DNA of 56,514 nt, taken from NCBI GenBank assembly GCA_900546915.1, contig UREY01000012.1:1-56514 (forward strand), in the 5' to 3' direction. Of this stretch, positions 49,571 to 56,514 are shown piece after piece (within the stretch, counting starts at the first letter, position 1; each line of letters begins with the position of its first letter). Source of the DNA: an uncultured Eubacteriales bacterium. GTDB lineage: Bacteria > Bacillota > Clostridia > Oscillospirales > Oscillospiraceae. Below the pieces are notes generated by a model, which was not told the DNA's origin, did not search any database, and saw only the letters and a program-made list of their open reading frames with translations. The translations under genes and the position numbers were made by a program.

Positions 49571-50512
49571 TTATACCAGTTCCGTAATGAACTTCTTGAT
49601 GGTGGCAACCGCAGCGGGATGGCGCATCACAACGGCGTCGGCGCCGCCGGTGAGGTTGGCGGCGGCGGTGGCAACTTCCATATCAATGCCCCGCTCCTCC
49701 TGGCAGCCCCATTCGGGCATATCCTCTTCGGATACCACAGATTCCTTGACGCCCCAGGTGTCGGTAGAGGTGGGAGCGATGATAGGCATCTGCAGGTCGG
49801 CGTCCGACTGGGCCAGCGCCGCAGCGCGAACCCGGTCCAGGGTGGAGGCCACATATTCATAGCCATAGCCCACAGCGGCGGTGCCCACGTTCATCACAAT
49901 GGACTCCGGCGCCACGCCCAGGCCTTTGAGCATGATGTTCAGCTGCTTGGCCAGGTTGATGTCGTCGGCGGACTCGGCGCCCACCTTCTGACCGTATGCC
50001 AGAGCCACAGAAGCGCCCACGGCCTTATAATCCTCCTCCCGGGCGGACAGAACGACAATGTTCTTACCCTGGAGTGCCTCGGCGATCTTGCTGAACAGCT
50101 GGCCGTCCTTTTCCACATTCTTGCAGCCCATGATTGCAATGGGCATGGTCACCACGTCGGCCACCGCCTTGGCGTCGGCTACGCACTCCTCCACGGAGCG
50201 GTTCACGCCGTTGGGGTCGGCAGACTCAAAATGCAGCACCAGGAAATCGGCGCCGGGCATGGTCTCGGCCTTTTTGGCATAGTCGGCCATGGTCTCGCAG
50301 CCGGCGTAGAACTCCTTAAGCGCCGGAGCCGTCCATTCCTTCGCCAGGTCGGAAATCTCCACGCCGATCTTCGGCGCGTTTTCAATGGGCGCATCAAAGG
50401 TATAGAAGGGCAGGACGTTCTGACCGCCCAGGACCACGGCCTTCTCGCCGGTGCCCAGGGTCACCGCGTTGATTTTCGCGTTGAACGCCTGTTTCTTGGG
50501 AACGAAAGACAT
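49571..50512 (-). CDS. acsD: Corrinoid iron-sulfur protein small subunit
   Basis: This encodes 313 residues of the delta subunit (AcsD/CdhD), a TIM-barrel partner of AcsC that helps hold the cobamide. Family features include AVVLGGQNVLPFYTFDAPIENAPKI at the start, DPNGVNRSVEECVADAKAV, the YGYEYVASTLDRVR segment and the acidic C-terminal WGCQEERGIDMEVATAAANL. The start at 50512 follows GGGGGAT. It lies 21 bp before the acsC-acsE gene and 37 bp after cooC, in the order cooC-acsD-acsCE. Confidence 0.94.
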   Translation of the reverse strand: MSFVPKKQAFNAKINAVTLGTGEKAVVLGGQNVLPFYTFDAPIENAPKIGVEISDLAKEWTAPALKEFYAGCETMADYAKKAETMPGADFLVLHFESADPNGVNRSVEECVADAKAVADVVTMPIAIMGCKNVEKDGQLFSKIAEALQGKNIVVLSAREEDYKAVGASVALAYGQKVGAESADDINLAKQLNIMLKGLGVAPESIVMNVGTAAVGYGYEYVASTLDRVRAAALAQSDADLQMPIIAPTSTDTWGVKESVVSEEDMPEWGCQEERGIDMEVATAAANLTGGADAVVMRHPAAVATIKKFITELV

Positions 50513-50549
50513 AATGGTTATCCCCCTTGTGTATGGAATCAAAATAATA

Positions 50550-51323
50550 TTACAAATTTAGGTTCTCCAAAATCCCGCGCAGTGCGGCCTTCACGGGATT
50601 GGAATCCGGCAATTTGGCGGAGGGCGCCCCTTCGCAATCGCAGCGGTAAACCGCCTCGTCCTGGGGCAAAACGCCCAGAAGCGTCAGACCGTGCCGTTCG
50701 ATCTCCCGGCGAACTCCGTCGTCCAAAACGCCGCCCGGGGCGCGGTTGACAATGAGGCCCATGCGTCCGGGCTTCAGCTCCAGCTCCCCGATCATCTCCG
50801 CGATCCGGGCTACCGCCTGAACACCGCGGCGGGAGCAGTCGGAGATCAGAAGCATGGTATCCACATGGGGCAGGGTCCCCCGGGCCACATGCTCCAGCCC
50901 CGCCTCGTTGTCCATGACGAGATAGCGATAGTTTTTGGCGTACTTGTCGATCTGGGTCTTCAGGACCCCGTTGACATAACAATAACAGCCCTTGCCCTGG
51001 GTGCGGCCCATGACAAGCATATCGAAGTCGTCTTCCTCTACGAGTGCGGAGTTGAATTTAAATTCGGCGTAATCCGCCTTGGTCATGCCGGTGGGGATGG
51101 TATCTCCCCGCAGCTCGGCCCGGGCCATCTCCTCCCGGATTTCGCCCAGGCTGGTTTCAACCTCCACGCCCAGCACCTCGTTGAGATTGCTGTTGGCGTC
51201 TGCGTCCACAACCAGGACCGGTCCTTGCTTTTGCTTGCACAGATAATCGATGATCATGCCGCAGGTCGTGGTCTTGCCCACGCCGCCCTTTCCGGCTACG
51301 GCGATGGTGTGAGGTGTTGCCAT
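50550..51323 (-). CDS. cooC: CO dehydrogenase maturation ATPase CooC
   Basis: This encodes 257 residues of a MinD-type ATPase that delivers nickel to CO dehydrogenase/acetyl-CoA synthase. The deviant Walker A AGKGGVGKTTTCG (about residues 10-22) is followed by VVDADANSNL and the metal-binding CXC motif in GKGCYCYVNG. The start at 51323 is chosen because AAGGAG is only one base from the ATG at 51329. It is followed by acsD. The enzyme it matures is not encoded in the window, so the acsA/acsB genes must lie elsewhere. Confidence 0.93.
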   Translation of the reverse strand: MATPHTIAVAGKGGVGKTTTCGMIIDYLCKQKQGPVLVVDADANSNLNEVLGVEVETSLGEIREEMARAELRGDTIPTGMTKADYAEFKFNSALVEEDDFDMLVMGRTQGKGCYCYVNGVLKTQIDKYAKNYRYLVMDNEAGLEHVARGTLPHVDTMLLISDCSRRGVQAVARIAEMIGELELKPGRMGLIVNRAPGGVLDDGVRREIERHGLTLLGVLPQDEAVYRCDCEGAPSAKLPDSNPVKAALRGILENLNL

Positions 51324-51387
51324 AAACATGCTCCTTTTGCGTGGTTTCTTCCTGCCGCCGGGATCCCGGCGGCAGGAAACGGGTATG

Positions 51388-52320
51388 TTAAATCAGGTCC
51401 AGCAGGCCCGCCTCTTTGGCAATCCGGGCCACGTCGTCGTACTTATTGAGGGCGTACAGATGGATGCCGTTGATGCCGCAGGCACGGTACTCGTCGATCT
51501 GACGGATGGTGTACTCGATGCCGGCCTCCTTGAAGCTGGCCTTCTTGCCTTCCACGTCGGCGTCGAAGGGCTCCTTGTCGAAGGGGTTGGGGAAAATCCA
51601 GTTCTTGGAGATGATCTCGCACAGCTCCCGGGGCATGACGCAGCCGTTGCGGGACAGCGCCATGTTGATGGTAGCCGCCTGGTCCAAAATGGGCATAATG
51701 CCCACGTCCACAGGCATCCACACGCCGGCGGCGCGGATGGCGTCCAGCCAATAACGGAACTGGTCCATATCCCAGCACAGCTGGGTCATGATGTAATCGG
51801 CGCCGTTGTCCTGCTTCTGCTTCAGGAAGGCAATGTCGGCCTCCAGGCTGCGGCAGGCAATGTGGCCCTCGGGAGAGCCGGCTACGGCGATGGTAAACTT
51901 GTCGCCAAACTCCTGACGGACGAACTTCACAAGCTCGGTGGCGTAGTGCAGATCTCCGCCGGTGCCGGTCCAGCCAAAGGGCAGGTCGCCCCGGAGGGCC
52001 AGCATATGATTAATGCCGTTGTCCAGATAGGTCTGCAGCTGCTCCTTGATGCCCTCCTTGGTGTTGCCGATGCAGGTAAAGTGGGTCACGGGGATGCACT
52101 TGCCGTCGGTTTGAATCTTCTTCAAAACCTCCAGATTTTTTCCCACGTTGGTGCCGCCGGCGCCATAGGTGCAGGAGATGTAGTCGGGGTTCAGGGTATA
52201 CAGCTTGTCCAGCACGCCGCCCTCTCCGCACAGCTTTTCCATACCGGCATCCGTTTTCGGCGGGAACACCTCAAACGAGAATGCGTTGCGGGTTTCCAAA
52301 ATTTCAGAAACGCTCATCAT
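51388..52320 (-). CDS. metF: 5,10-methylene-tetrahydrofolate reductase
   Basis: This encodes 310 residues of MetF, which reduces methylene- to methyl-tetrahydrofolate. Family landmarks are FSFEVFPPKT at the start, YISCTYGAGGTN, LALRGDLP, IAVAGSPEGH and DYIMTQLCWDMDQF. These form the FAD-binding TIM barrel. AGGAGG precedes the start. It opens the cooC-acsD-acsCE cluster and feeds methyl-THF to AcsC-AcsE. The zinc-binding partner MetV that accompanies MetF in several acetogens is not next to it. Confidence 0.96.
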   Translation of the reverse strand: MMSVSEILETRNAFSFEVFPPKTDAGMEKLCGEGGVLDKLYTLNPDYISCTYGAGGTNVGKNLEVLKKIQTDGKCIPVTHFTCIGNTKEGIKEQLQTYLDNGINHMLALRGDLPFGWTGTGGDLHYATELVKFVRQEFGDKFTIAVAGSPEGHIACRSLEADIAFLKQKQDNGADYIMTQLCWDMDQFRYWLDAIRAAGVWMPVDVGIMPILDQAATINMALSRNGCVMPRELCEIISKNWIFPNPFDKEPFDADVEGKKASFKEAGIEYTIRQIDEYRACGINGIHLYALNKYDDVARIAKEAGLLDLI

Positions 52321-52398
52321 GTAATTTACCTCCTAATGTCATGCAAAATGCGAACTCAGACCTTTCTGGGCGCACTGCACCCATACCGATACATTCTT

Positions 52399-52427
52399 AT
52401 CGTAACACACAGAAACCGCAATTTCAA
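52399..52427 (-). promoter_or_regulatory. Promoter of the metF-cooC-acsD-acsCE operon
   Basis: TTGAAA (52422-52427) and TACGAT (52399-52404) are separated by 17 bp on the minus strand, 79 bp upstream of metF. Confidence 0.65.
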
Positions 52428-52458
52428 CCCAAAATTTCAATTCTCATCCCGGTTTTCT

Positions 52459-52692
52459 CTATTCCTCCTCCGGCGTGAAGAAAAAGCGCTGGCGCAGTCC
52501 GTCGCAATCGGCCCAAATCTCCACAGAGCCGTCGCTTCGCGCCTCCGCGCGCACCTCCACCGCCTTGCCCCGGAGCATTTGGCGGACCCAGCCTTCCGGA
52601 TCCTCCGTTTCTACCTCCTGAAAAGACACGTCCCGCATTTGGTTGTTGGGACAGCTGTTCTGAATCTCCCGGACCAGTTCGTACCAAGGCAT
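52459..52692 (-). CDS. Small protein of unknown function
   Basis: This encodes 77 residues with GGGAGGA well placed upstream of ATG 52692. It begins MPWYELVREIQNSCPNNQMR and ends QRFFFTPEEE, with an alternating strand pattern in between (AVEVRAEARSDGSVEIWADC). No membrane segment, signal peptide or metal motif is visible. It lies just upstream of the metF promoter on the same strand and may be co-expressed with it. I do not recognise the family. Confidence 0.7.
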   Translation of the reverse strand: MPWYELVREIQNSCPNNQMRDVSFQEVETEDPEGWVRQMLRGKAVEVRAEARSDGSVEIWADCDGLRQRFFFTPEEE

Positions 52693-52903
52693 GGTAAGCT
52701 TCCTCCCTTTCCTCTACAGTAACAACCATTGTATCACGTTTTGTCCAAAAGAGAAACGGTAAGTTCCGCCAAAAAATTTTTTGCGCCCGGCGACGGCTTT
52801 CGCCGGACTTTTCCCCCGCCGTCCGGTAAAATCAAACCGCAGCTTATCCAATGCGAGCACACTTCATACCCGGCGCAGCGTGCAGCGCCAAATCCCACTG
52901 TCT

Positions 52904-52940
52904 CCCCTGCCGGAACACACGCCGGCAGGGGGCTTTTTTT
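52904..52940 (+). terminator. Plus-strand terminator without an assigned gene
   Basis: A perfect 10-bp stem (52904-52913 with 52922-52931) is followed by GCTTTTTTT. No plus-strand gene lies upstream within 3 kb. All genes between 40.7 and 55.1 kb are on the minus strand. It implies an unannotated plus-strand transcript. Confidence 0.75.
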
Positions 52941-52994
52941 AAATTTCCGGTCCGGAGGGTCCGCCCGACTCTGCCGGCGCCTCGGACAGACGGC

Positions 52995-53042
52995 AAAAAA
53001 AGCGCCGTGCCGGCAGGAAACGGGAAGATCCCAGCCGGCACG
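52995..53042 (-). terminator. Terminator of spoIIE
   Basis: A perfect 9-bp stem (53006-53014 with 53034-53042) is followed on the minus strand by GCGCTTTTTTTG, 74 bp after the spoIIE stop codon. Confidence 0.8.
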
Positions 53043-53115
53043 ACATATTTTGTGGTTTCCGCCAAAGAATTCATGCAATATCTTGTGTTTCGACAAACTT
53101 TGCAAACAAAATGTG

Positions 53116-55128
53116 CTATGTTGTACGAGACGACAGGGGGCGCAGGCAGACTGCAACCGCCGTCCGGTCGTCCGCCTCGCCGGCCGGGGCCGCCGCCACC
53201 AGGGCGGCGGCCAAGGCCTTGGGGGACTGACCAGTGAAATCCGCAATTTGGCTTTGAGTGTCCGCATCCTCCAAGCCGTCGCTGATCAGCACCACCATTT
53301 CCTCTCTCTGCAGGGACAGCCGAATGACCTCCGCCTGGTGGGCCTCTCCGATTCCCACCCCAGGCGGCGGCGCGGCTGTCCCCATTCGTTTGGCGCTGCG
53401 ACGGTGCTTGAGATAGCTGGGCGCAGCGCCCCATTTATATAAACTGGCACGTCCCGTGTCCAGGTGTAGCTCCAGGAGGTCGGCAGTCGAAAACCCGCCT
53501 GTCTCCCGTAGAACGTACAGGTCGTTCAGCGTTCCCAGGGCCTCCCCTGCCGGCATCCCCGCCTGCAAAAGCCCGGTGAGAATCCGCAGGGCGCTCTCAC
53601 TCTCCTGGGCCGCTCCCGGCCCGGTGCCCATACCGTCGCACAGCAGCACATAGTACCGCAGGCCCGGCCCGGGAAAATGGGCGCCCCGGTCCCCGGAGGC
53701 CAGCAGGCCGAACTTCCCTACCGAGGCCACCCCCAGCTCCACCCGGTATTTGGGCGGAGATTCCGGCTCCGTCAGGCTCTGGGCCGTGTCCTGGAGGTAC
53801 CGGGCCAGAAAGCGGTATTGGTTGCACAGAGCCAGCCGCCCCTCCCGGAGCCGGGCCCGGCACTGACGCCGCAAGCGCAGCCCGGACAAAGCGCCGTTCA
53901 TCGATTCCAGAAAGGCCTCCGGTCTGCGGCAGCGGTCCAAAAACTCCCGGGGCAGGTCCTCCGCCTCAATGTACCGCCTGTCCAGGAGCTTGGGCGCGGC
54001 TGCATTCAGCAGCCGGTATGTCTGCTCGGCCTCCCGGTTCCAGCAGGCTTCCCACCGGGTACAGTTCCGGCAGGCCCGGCTGGCCGTCTGATCATACAAA
54101 ACAGCCGTATCCTGAGACGCCGTACCGGGGAGCTCCCGGCTCAGCATTTCCTGCAAATATTCCAGCGTCCCGGCGGCCGTTTCCAGCCGGGCGGCGGCCT
54201 GCTGGGGCTGCTCGGTCCGCACTTCACCCCTGGGCCGCACCCGTCCCGGAATCAAACCGGCGACCAGGCCGCCGGCCCCCAGCCCCAGCAGCACATAGGG
54301 ATCAAAGCTCCCCGCCACATACATCGCCGGCAGGGACCAAAGCGCCGGACACAGCAGGGGCAGGACCCGGCTTCTTCGCATTAGAAGAGAACTGCTCAAC
54401 AGGCCGACGCAGAGCACAGGCGTCACCGGCACCGGGGTAATCCGGGACAGGTCCACCGCCAGCCCGCACAGAGCCGCCATCGGAAGCCCCGCCGTCCCGC
54501 TCCCCATACAGGCAAACAGCGCAGCGGCGGCCAGCCCCAGGTCCAAAACCCGGAACCAAACCATCTGACACAGCCCCAACACCAGCATGGCTCCGGCGCA
54601 GGCGTCGGCCAGCGTCCCTCTCTTGGCCCGCACCTGAACGAAAACCGCAGCAGACCCTGCCGCGCAGCCAACCCGCAGAAGATACCCCAAAAAGCCGCCG
54701 CTGTCCACGGCGCCCCGCGCCAAAAGAAACACCAGGCCCAAAACAGAGGTCACCGTGCCGCACATGGCAGGCAAAAACCAGGCCCGCCGCCGCAGCTCCG
54801 TACCGGTAAACAGCGCGGTTGCCACCAGGACCGCCACCACGCCCGCCAGGGGCTCCAGGCATCCCTCCGCCCCCCAAAACAGCAGATACCCCGCGCAGCT
54901 TCCACCCGCTGCCAGCAGGACGGTCCAATCCGCCTCCAATCCGGCGATAAAGCCCATCGCCAGCGGCAGCGGCGTGGTGCCCGAAGCCGCTGCGGAGAGA
55001 ACAAATGCCACCAGCCCCGCCCGGCCGCACCGGATGAGCCTGCGAAACCAGGGCATGTCCGCCAGAGCCCGGGCCTGCTCCAAAAGATTTCGCCGCCGGT
55101 GCGCCGGGGCCCGGGTTGGATTTTTCAT
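53116..55128 (-). CDS. spoIIE: Stage II sporulation protein E (serine phosphatase)
   Basis: This encodes 670 residues of SpoIIE, the PP2C-type phosphatase that dephosphorylates SpoIIAA and so frees sigma-F in the forespore. About ten membrane helices occupy residues 35-295. The regulatory segment with CRNCTRWEACW follows, then the PP2C domain (about 450-665) with VASVGKFGLLASGDRG, LLCDGMGTGPGAAQES, LISDGLEDAD and the final metal-binding EADDRTAVAVCL. It is shorter than B. subtilis SpoIIE (827 residues), as in other Clostridia. GGAGG precedes the start. This gene is the firmest evidence that the organism forms endospores. Confidence 0.93.
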   Translation of the reverse strand: MKNPTRAPAHRRRNLLEQARALADMPWFRRLIRCGRAGLVAFVLSAAASGTTPLPLAMGFIAGLEADWTVLLAAGGSCAGYLLFWGAEGCLEPLAGVVAVLVATALFTGTELRRRAWFLPAMCGTVTSVLGLVFLLARGAVDSGGFLGYLLRVGCAAGSAAVFVQVRAKRGTLADACAGAMLVLGLCQMVWFRVLDLGLAAAALFACMGSGTAGLPMAALCGLAVDLSRITPVPVTPVLCVGLLSSSLLMRRSRVLPLLCPALWSLPAMYVAGSFDPYVLLGLGAGGLVAGLIPGRVRPRGEVRTEQPQQAAARLETAAGTLEYLQEMLSRELPGTASQDTAVLYDQTASRACRNCTRWEACWNREAEQTYRLLNAAAPKLLDRRYIEAEDLPREFLDRCRRPEAFLESMNGALSGLRLRRQCRARLREGRLALCNQYRFLARYLQDTAQSLTEPESPPKYRVELGVASVGKFGLLASGDRGAHFPGPGLRYYVLLCDGMGTGPGAAQESESALRILTGLLQAGMPAGEALGTLNDLYVLRETGGFSTADLLELHLDTGRASLYKWGAAPSYLKHRRSAKRMGTAAPPPGVGIGEAHQAEVIRLSLQREEMVVLISDGLEDADTQSQIADFTGQSPKALAAALVAAAPAGEADDRTAVAVCLRPLSSRTT

Positions 55129-55271
55129 GGGGCAACGCCTCCAGTCAGGTTTTCTTAGATTTTACCACGGCTCCCCCGGCAGTTTCTGTCGGGAAAAGGC
55201 GGCGGATCGAGAAAAGAACCGTCCGGGTCAATCCCCGGCGCCTGCCGCCATAATACGCCGCGCTCCGGCGC

Positions 55272-55300
55272 TGGACAGCGCGTCATCTGTCTGATATAAT
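55272..55300 (+). promoter_or_regulatory. Promoter of the VanZ-like gene
   Basis: TGGACA (55272-55277) and a perfect TATAAT (55295-55300) are 17 bp apart, about 98 bp before the start at 55398, in the divergent spacer from spoIIE. Confidence 0.6.
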
Positions 55301-55397
55301 GAATTTTAATCCTGCGGCATTCTCTCTGGGCACACCGGCGGATTTTTTCCCGCCGCCCCGCCGCAGGTGCAACCCTGAAATTGGGAGACACACGCTC

Positions 55398-55958
55398 ATG
55401 CTGCTTTACATTTACCGCCTACCCATTTGGCAAACCCTGCTTTTCCTGCTCCTGGCCGCCGTATTTTGGGTCCTGCTGGGTGGGCTGTTGGACAGCGCCC
55501 TGCCCTGGGGGCGGCGTATTTGGCGTTCCGGCTGCGGCGTCCTGGCGGGAGTCTGGCTTCTGGCCGTCTTGCAGGCCACAATCTTCTCCCGCAGTCCGGG
55601 TGCCTATGAGGTCTGCCTGGCGCCTCTGGAGCAGCTTCGCCAGGTGCTTCGGGGCGGAAATCGAGAGCTGCTGCGCTCAGCCTGGATGAACGTTCTGCTG
55701 TTTATTCCCGGCGGCCTTTCTTTGGCTGAGCTGCTGCCCGTCCGGTGGAGCGCTAAGCGCCGGTTCCGGCTGGCGCTGGGGGGATTGGTCCTGTTCAGCG
55801 TCGGCATTGAGGCCGTCCAGTGGCACTGGCGCCTAGGGCAGGTGGAAACGGACGATTGCCTGGCCAACGCCTTGGGCGCAATCCTCGGCCTGCTTCTGTT
55901 CCGCCTGCGCCTCTTTGCCGCCGCTTGGATCCGGAACCGAAAAAAACCGGCCTCCTGA
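55398..55958 (+). CDS. VanZ-like membrane protein
   Basis: This encodes 186 residues, with ATG 55398 preceded by GGGAGA. An in-frame ATG at 55299 falls inside the promoter and gives a non-hydrophobic N-terminus. Four or five membrane helices and the VanZ patterns NVLLFIPGGLSLAELLP and SVGIEAVQWHWRLGQVETDDCLANALGAILG identify the family. VanZ proteins influence tolerance to glycopeptides or other envelope stress, but most are uncharacterised. It precedes the cysteine-rich small protein gene by 40 bp on the same strand. Confidence 0.88.
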   Translation: MLLYIYRLPIWQTLLFLLLAAVFWVLLGGLLDSALPWGRRIWRSGCGVLAGVWLLAVLQATIFSRSPGAYEVCLAPLEQLRQVLRGGNRELLRSAWMNVLLFIPGGLSLAELLPVRWSAKRRFRLALGGLVLFSVGIEAVQWHWRLGQVETDDCLANALGAILGLLLFRLRLFAAAWIRNRKKPAS

Positions 55959-55998
55959 GGCCGGACGCCAAAACACGCTGTACGAGGAGGTGATTACA

Positions 55999-56277
55999 TT
56001 GGCAGAAAAGCATTATGATTTTTTTCAAAATAAACTCTGCGAGTTCTTCCCCTGTCATCCGGACACCGATCCGGAGTCCTTCAGCTGTCTGTTTTGTTAC
56101 TGTCCCCTTTACGCTCTGGGGGACCGCTGCGGCGGCAATTTCCGCTACACAGAAAATGGAATCAAAGACTGTACCCTTTGCCTCCGGCCTCACATTCGGG
56201 AAAACTACCAAAAGATTCTGGAAAAAATGCCGGAAATTATGGAGCTGGCCAAAAAGAAAAGTAACCGTCAAATGTAA
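55999..56277 (+). CDS. Cysteine-rich small domain protein with C-terminus altered by IS66
   Basis: This encodes 92 residues from TTG 55999, eight bases after AGGAGG. It has the cysteine-rich small domain (PF04071-like) with LCEFFPCH, SFSCLFCYCPLY, DRCGGNF and CTLCLRPH. These clustered cysteines probably bind a metal. The segment to MELAKKK fits the family, but the last five codons and stop lie within the IS66 end beginning at 56261. The natural C-terminus was therefore cut off and replaced by a few element-derived residues. The core is intact and may still work. Confidence 0.8.
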   Translation: MAEKHYDFFQNKLCEFFPCHPDTDPESFSCLFCYCPLYALGDRCGGNFRYTENGIKDCTLCLRPHIRENYQKILEKMPEIMELAKKKSNRQM

Positions 56278-56514
56278 CCGCATATGAAATCACCGCCGTG
56301 GAGAGCTTTGCAGGATCCCCACGGCGGTGAGCCTATTCACTTGGTATACAGTTCAGCCGGCGCATTCCAGGGCAGCAGACTTTGTACGACCTGCGTATCT
56401 GTCAGATCCGCATGGTTGGCTGTGTGCATGAGCCAGGTCAAGTATCGGTAAGGATCCAAACCATTCTCCATTGTTGTCTGGATCAGGCTGAACATCACCG
56501 CACTGCCGGCAGCT
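56261..56514 (-). mobile_element. IS66-type insertion sequence, transposase-proximal end (partial)
   Basis: The element starts at 56261 (tip GTAACCG, repeated 14 bp inward) and runs past the window end. It contains a long stem (56290-56301 with 56319-56330) between its tip and the transposase stop codon. Its outermost 53 bases recur inverted at 1-53. The tip lies inside the end of the cysteine-rich gene. The 8 bp next to the tip are AAAGAAAA. Confidence 0.8.
56337..56514 (-). CDS. IS66 family transposase, C-terminal part (partial at window edge)
   Basis: The minus strand from the window edge reads without stops for 58 codons, ending at 56337. The sequence SAVMFSLIQTTMENGLDPYR, then YLTWLM and finally LLPWNAPAELY is the conserved C-terminus of IS66-type (TnpC) transposases, which end with a similar LLPWN motif. 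The start and catalytic DDE region lie outside the window. Confidence 0.85.
   Translation of the reverse strand, partial: AAGSAVMFSLIQTTMENGLDPYRYLTWLMHTANHADLTDTQVVQSLLPWNAPAELYTK

Larger units (their letters stand above)
52693..53115. other. Gene-free interval with opposing terminators
   Basis: The 420 bp before spoIIE contain the spoIIE terminator (52995-53042, minus), a plus-strand terminator (52904-52940) without a gene, and a GC hairpin at about 52787-52815. The plus-strand part (about 52790-52940) has no convincing coding frame and may be a small RNA. Confidence 0.45.

Noticed and set aside
47288..50749. A 1153-codon open frame on the plus strand opposite acsCE and acsD
   Set aside because: It is the antisense shadow of two well-supported enzymes in GC-rich DNA. 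Composition is histidine/glycine/leucine-rich without domains, and there is no ribosome-binding site.
1..56514. Composite transposon formed by the two IS66 ends
   Set aside because: The content is mainly essential core genes (rpsB, tsf, proS, uvrA, spoIIE), and outer flanks are not visible to test for a target duplication. Independent insertions or an assembly boundary are simpler.
1..56514. CRISPR arrays, rRNA or tRNA genes
   Set aside because: No regularly spaced repeats and no rRNA or tRNA consensus segments were noticed on either strand. A tRNA scan could not be run.

Overview
The window looks like chromosomal DNA of an endospore-forming, strictly anaerobic Clostridia bacterium, most likely Oscillospirales (genus not assigned). 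The reasons are moderately high GC, a SpoIIE-type sporulation phosphatase, an archaeal/eukaryotic-type prolyl-tRNA synthetase, a single-chain iron-sulfur L-serine dehydratase, S-layer homology domains, and many Wood-Ljungdahl (reductive acetyl-CoA) genes. Both ends carry the same 53-bp sequence in inverted orientation, followed at the right end by the 3' end of an IS66-type transposase. The stretch is therefore bounded by two facing IS66 ends, either real inverted copies or repeats where an assembly stopped.

Layout. 1-2118: the rpsB-tsf translation operon (minus), with promoter and terminator. 2150-2950: a hemolysin III family membrane protein. 3042-12029: an accessory island. Read on the minus strand it contains a 32-residue peptide gene (10516-10614, not previously delineated by a longer ORF), a radical SAM/SPASM maturase, two exporter-type ABC proteins and a three-gene ABC-2 transporter. 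A divergent Rgg/PlcR-like regulator and a small secreted peptide gene, convergent with it and driven by a near-consensus promoter, complete it. This is the best candidate for an undescribed system: a quorum-regulated ribosomally made, radical-SAM-modified peptide with its exporters and probable self-protection. 12204-29216: mostly core genes (proS, sdaA, ychF, guaD, radC), three acyltransferase-like genes, an SLH-anchored cysteine-protease-like protein next to a decayed tandem paralog, a lipoprotein with an HExxH protease-like domain, and a histidine-kinase-like protein without the phospho-acceptor histidine. 29215-34604: uvrA, mscS and an ECF sigma/anti-sigma pair.

34617-39831 is a folate one-carbon operon (fhs, an unknown 122-residue protein, fchA, folD, a DUF1576 membrane protein). 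40061-43942 holds a small membrane protein, a large transglutaminase-like protein and cutC. 43977-52427 is the carbonyl/methyl branch: metF, cooC, acsD, a gene that fuses the corrinoid protein large subunit to the methyltransferase (AcsC-AcsE), then an ASKHA-type corrinoid-protein reductive activator and a DUF3786 protein. Together these carry formate to methyl-corrinoid protein. The CO dehydrogenase/acetyl-CoA synthase subunits themselves are not in the window. 52459-56277: a small unknown protein, spoIIE, a VanZ-like protein and a cysteine-rich small protein whose C-terminus runs into the IS66 end.

Several gene-free intervals (15446-15972, 17754-18197, 20791-21174, 46567-47254, 52693-53115) contain promoters, long hairpins or terminators that no gene explains and may encode small RNAs. 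No rRNA, tRNA or CRISPR array was recognised by eye. All family assignments are from motif recognition without database searches.
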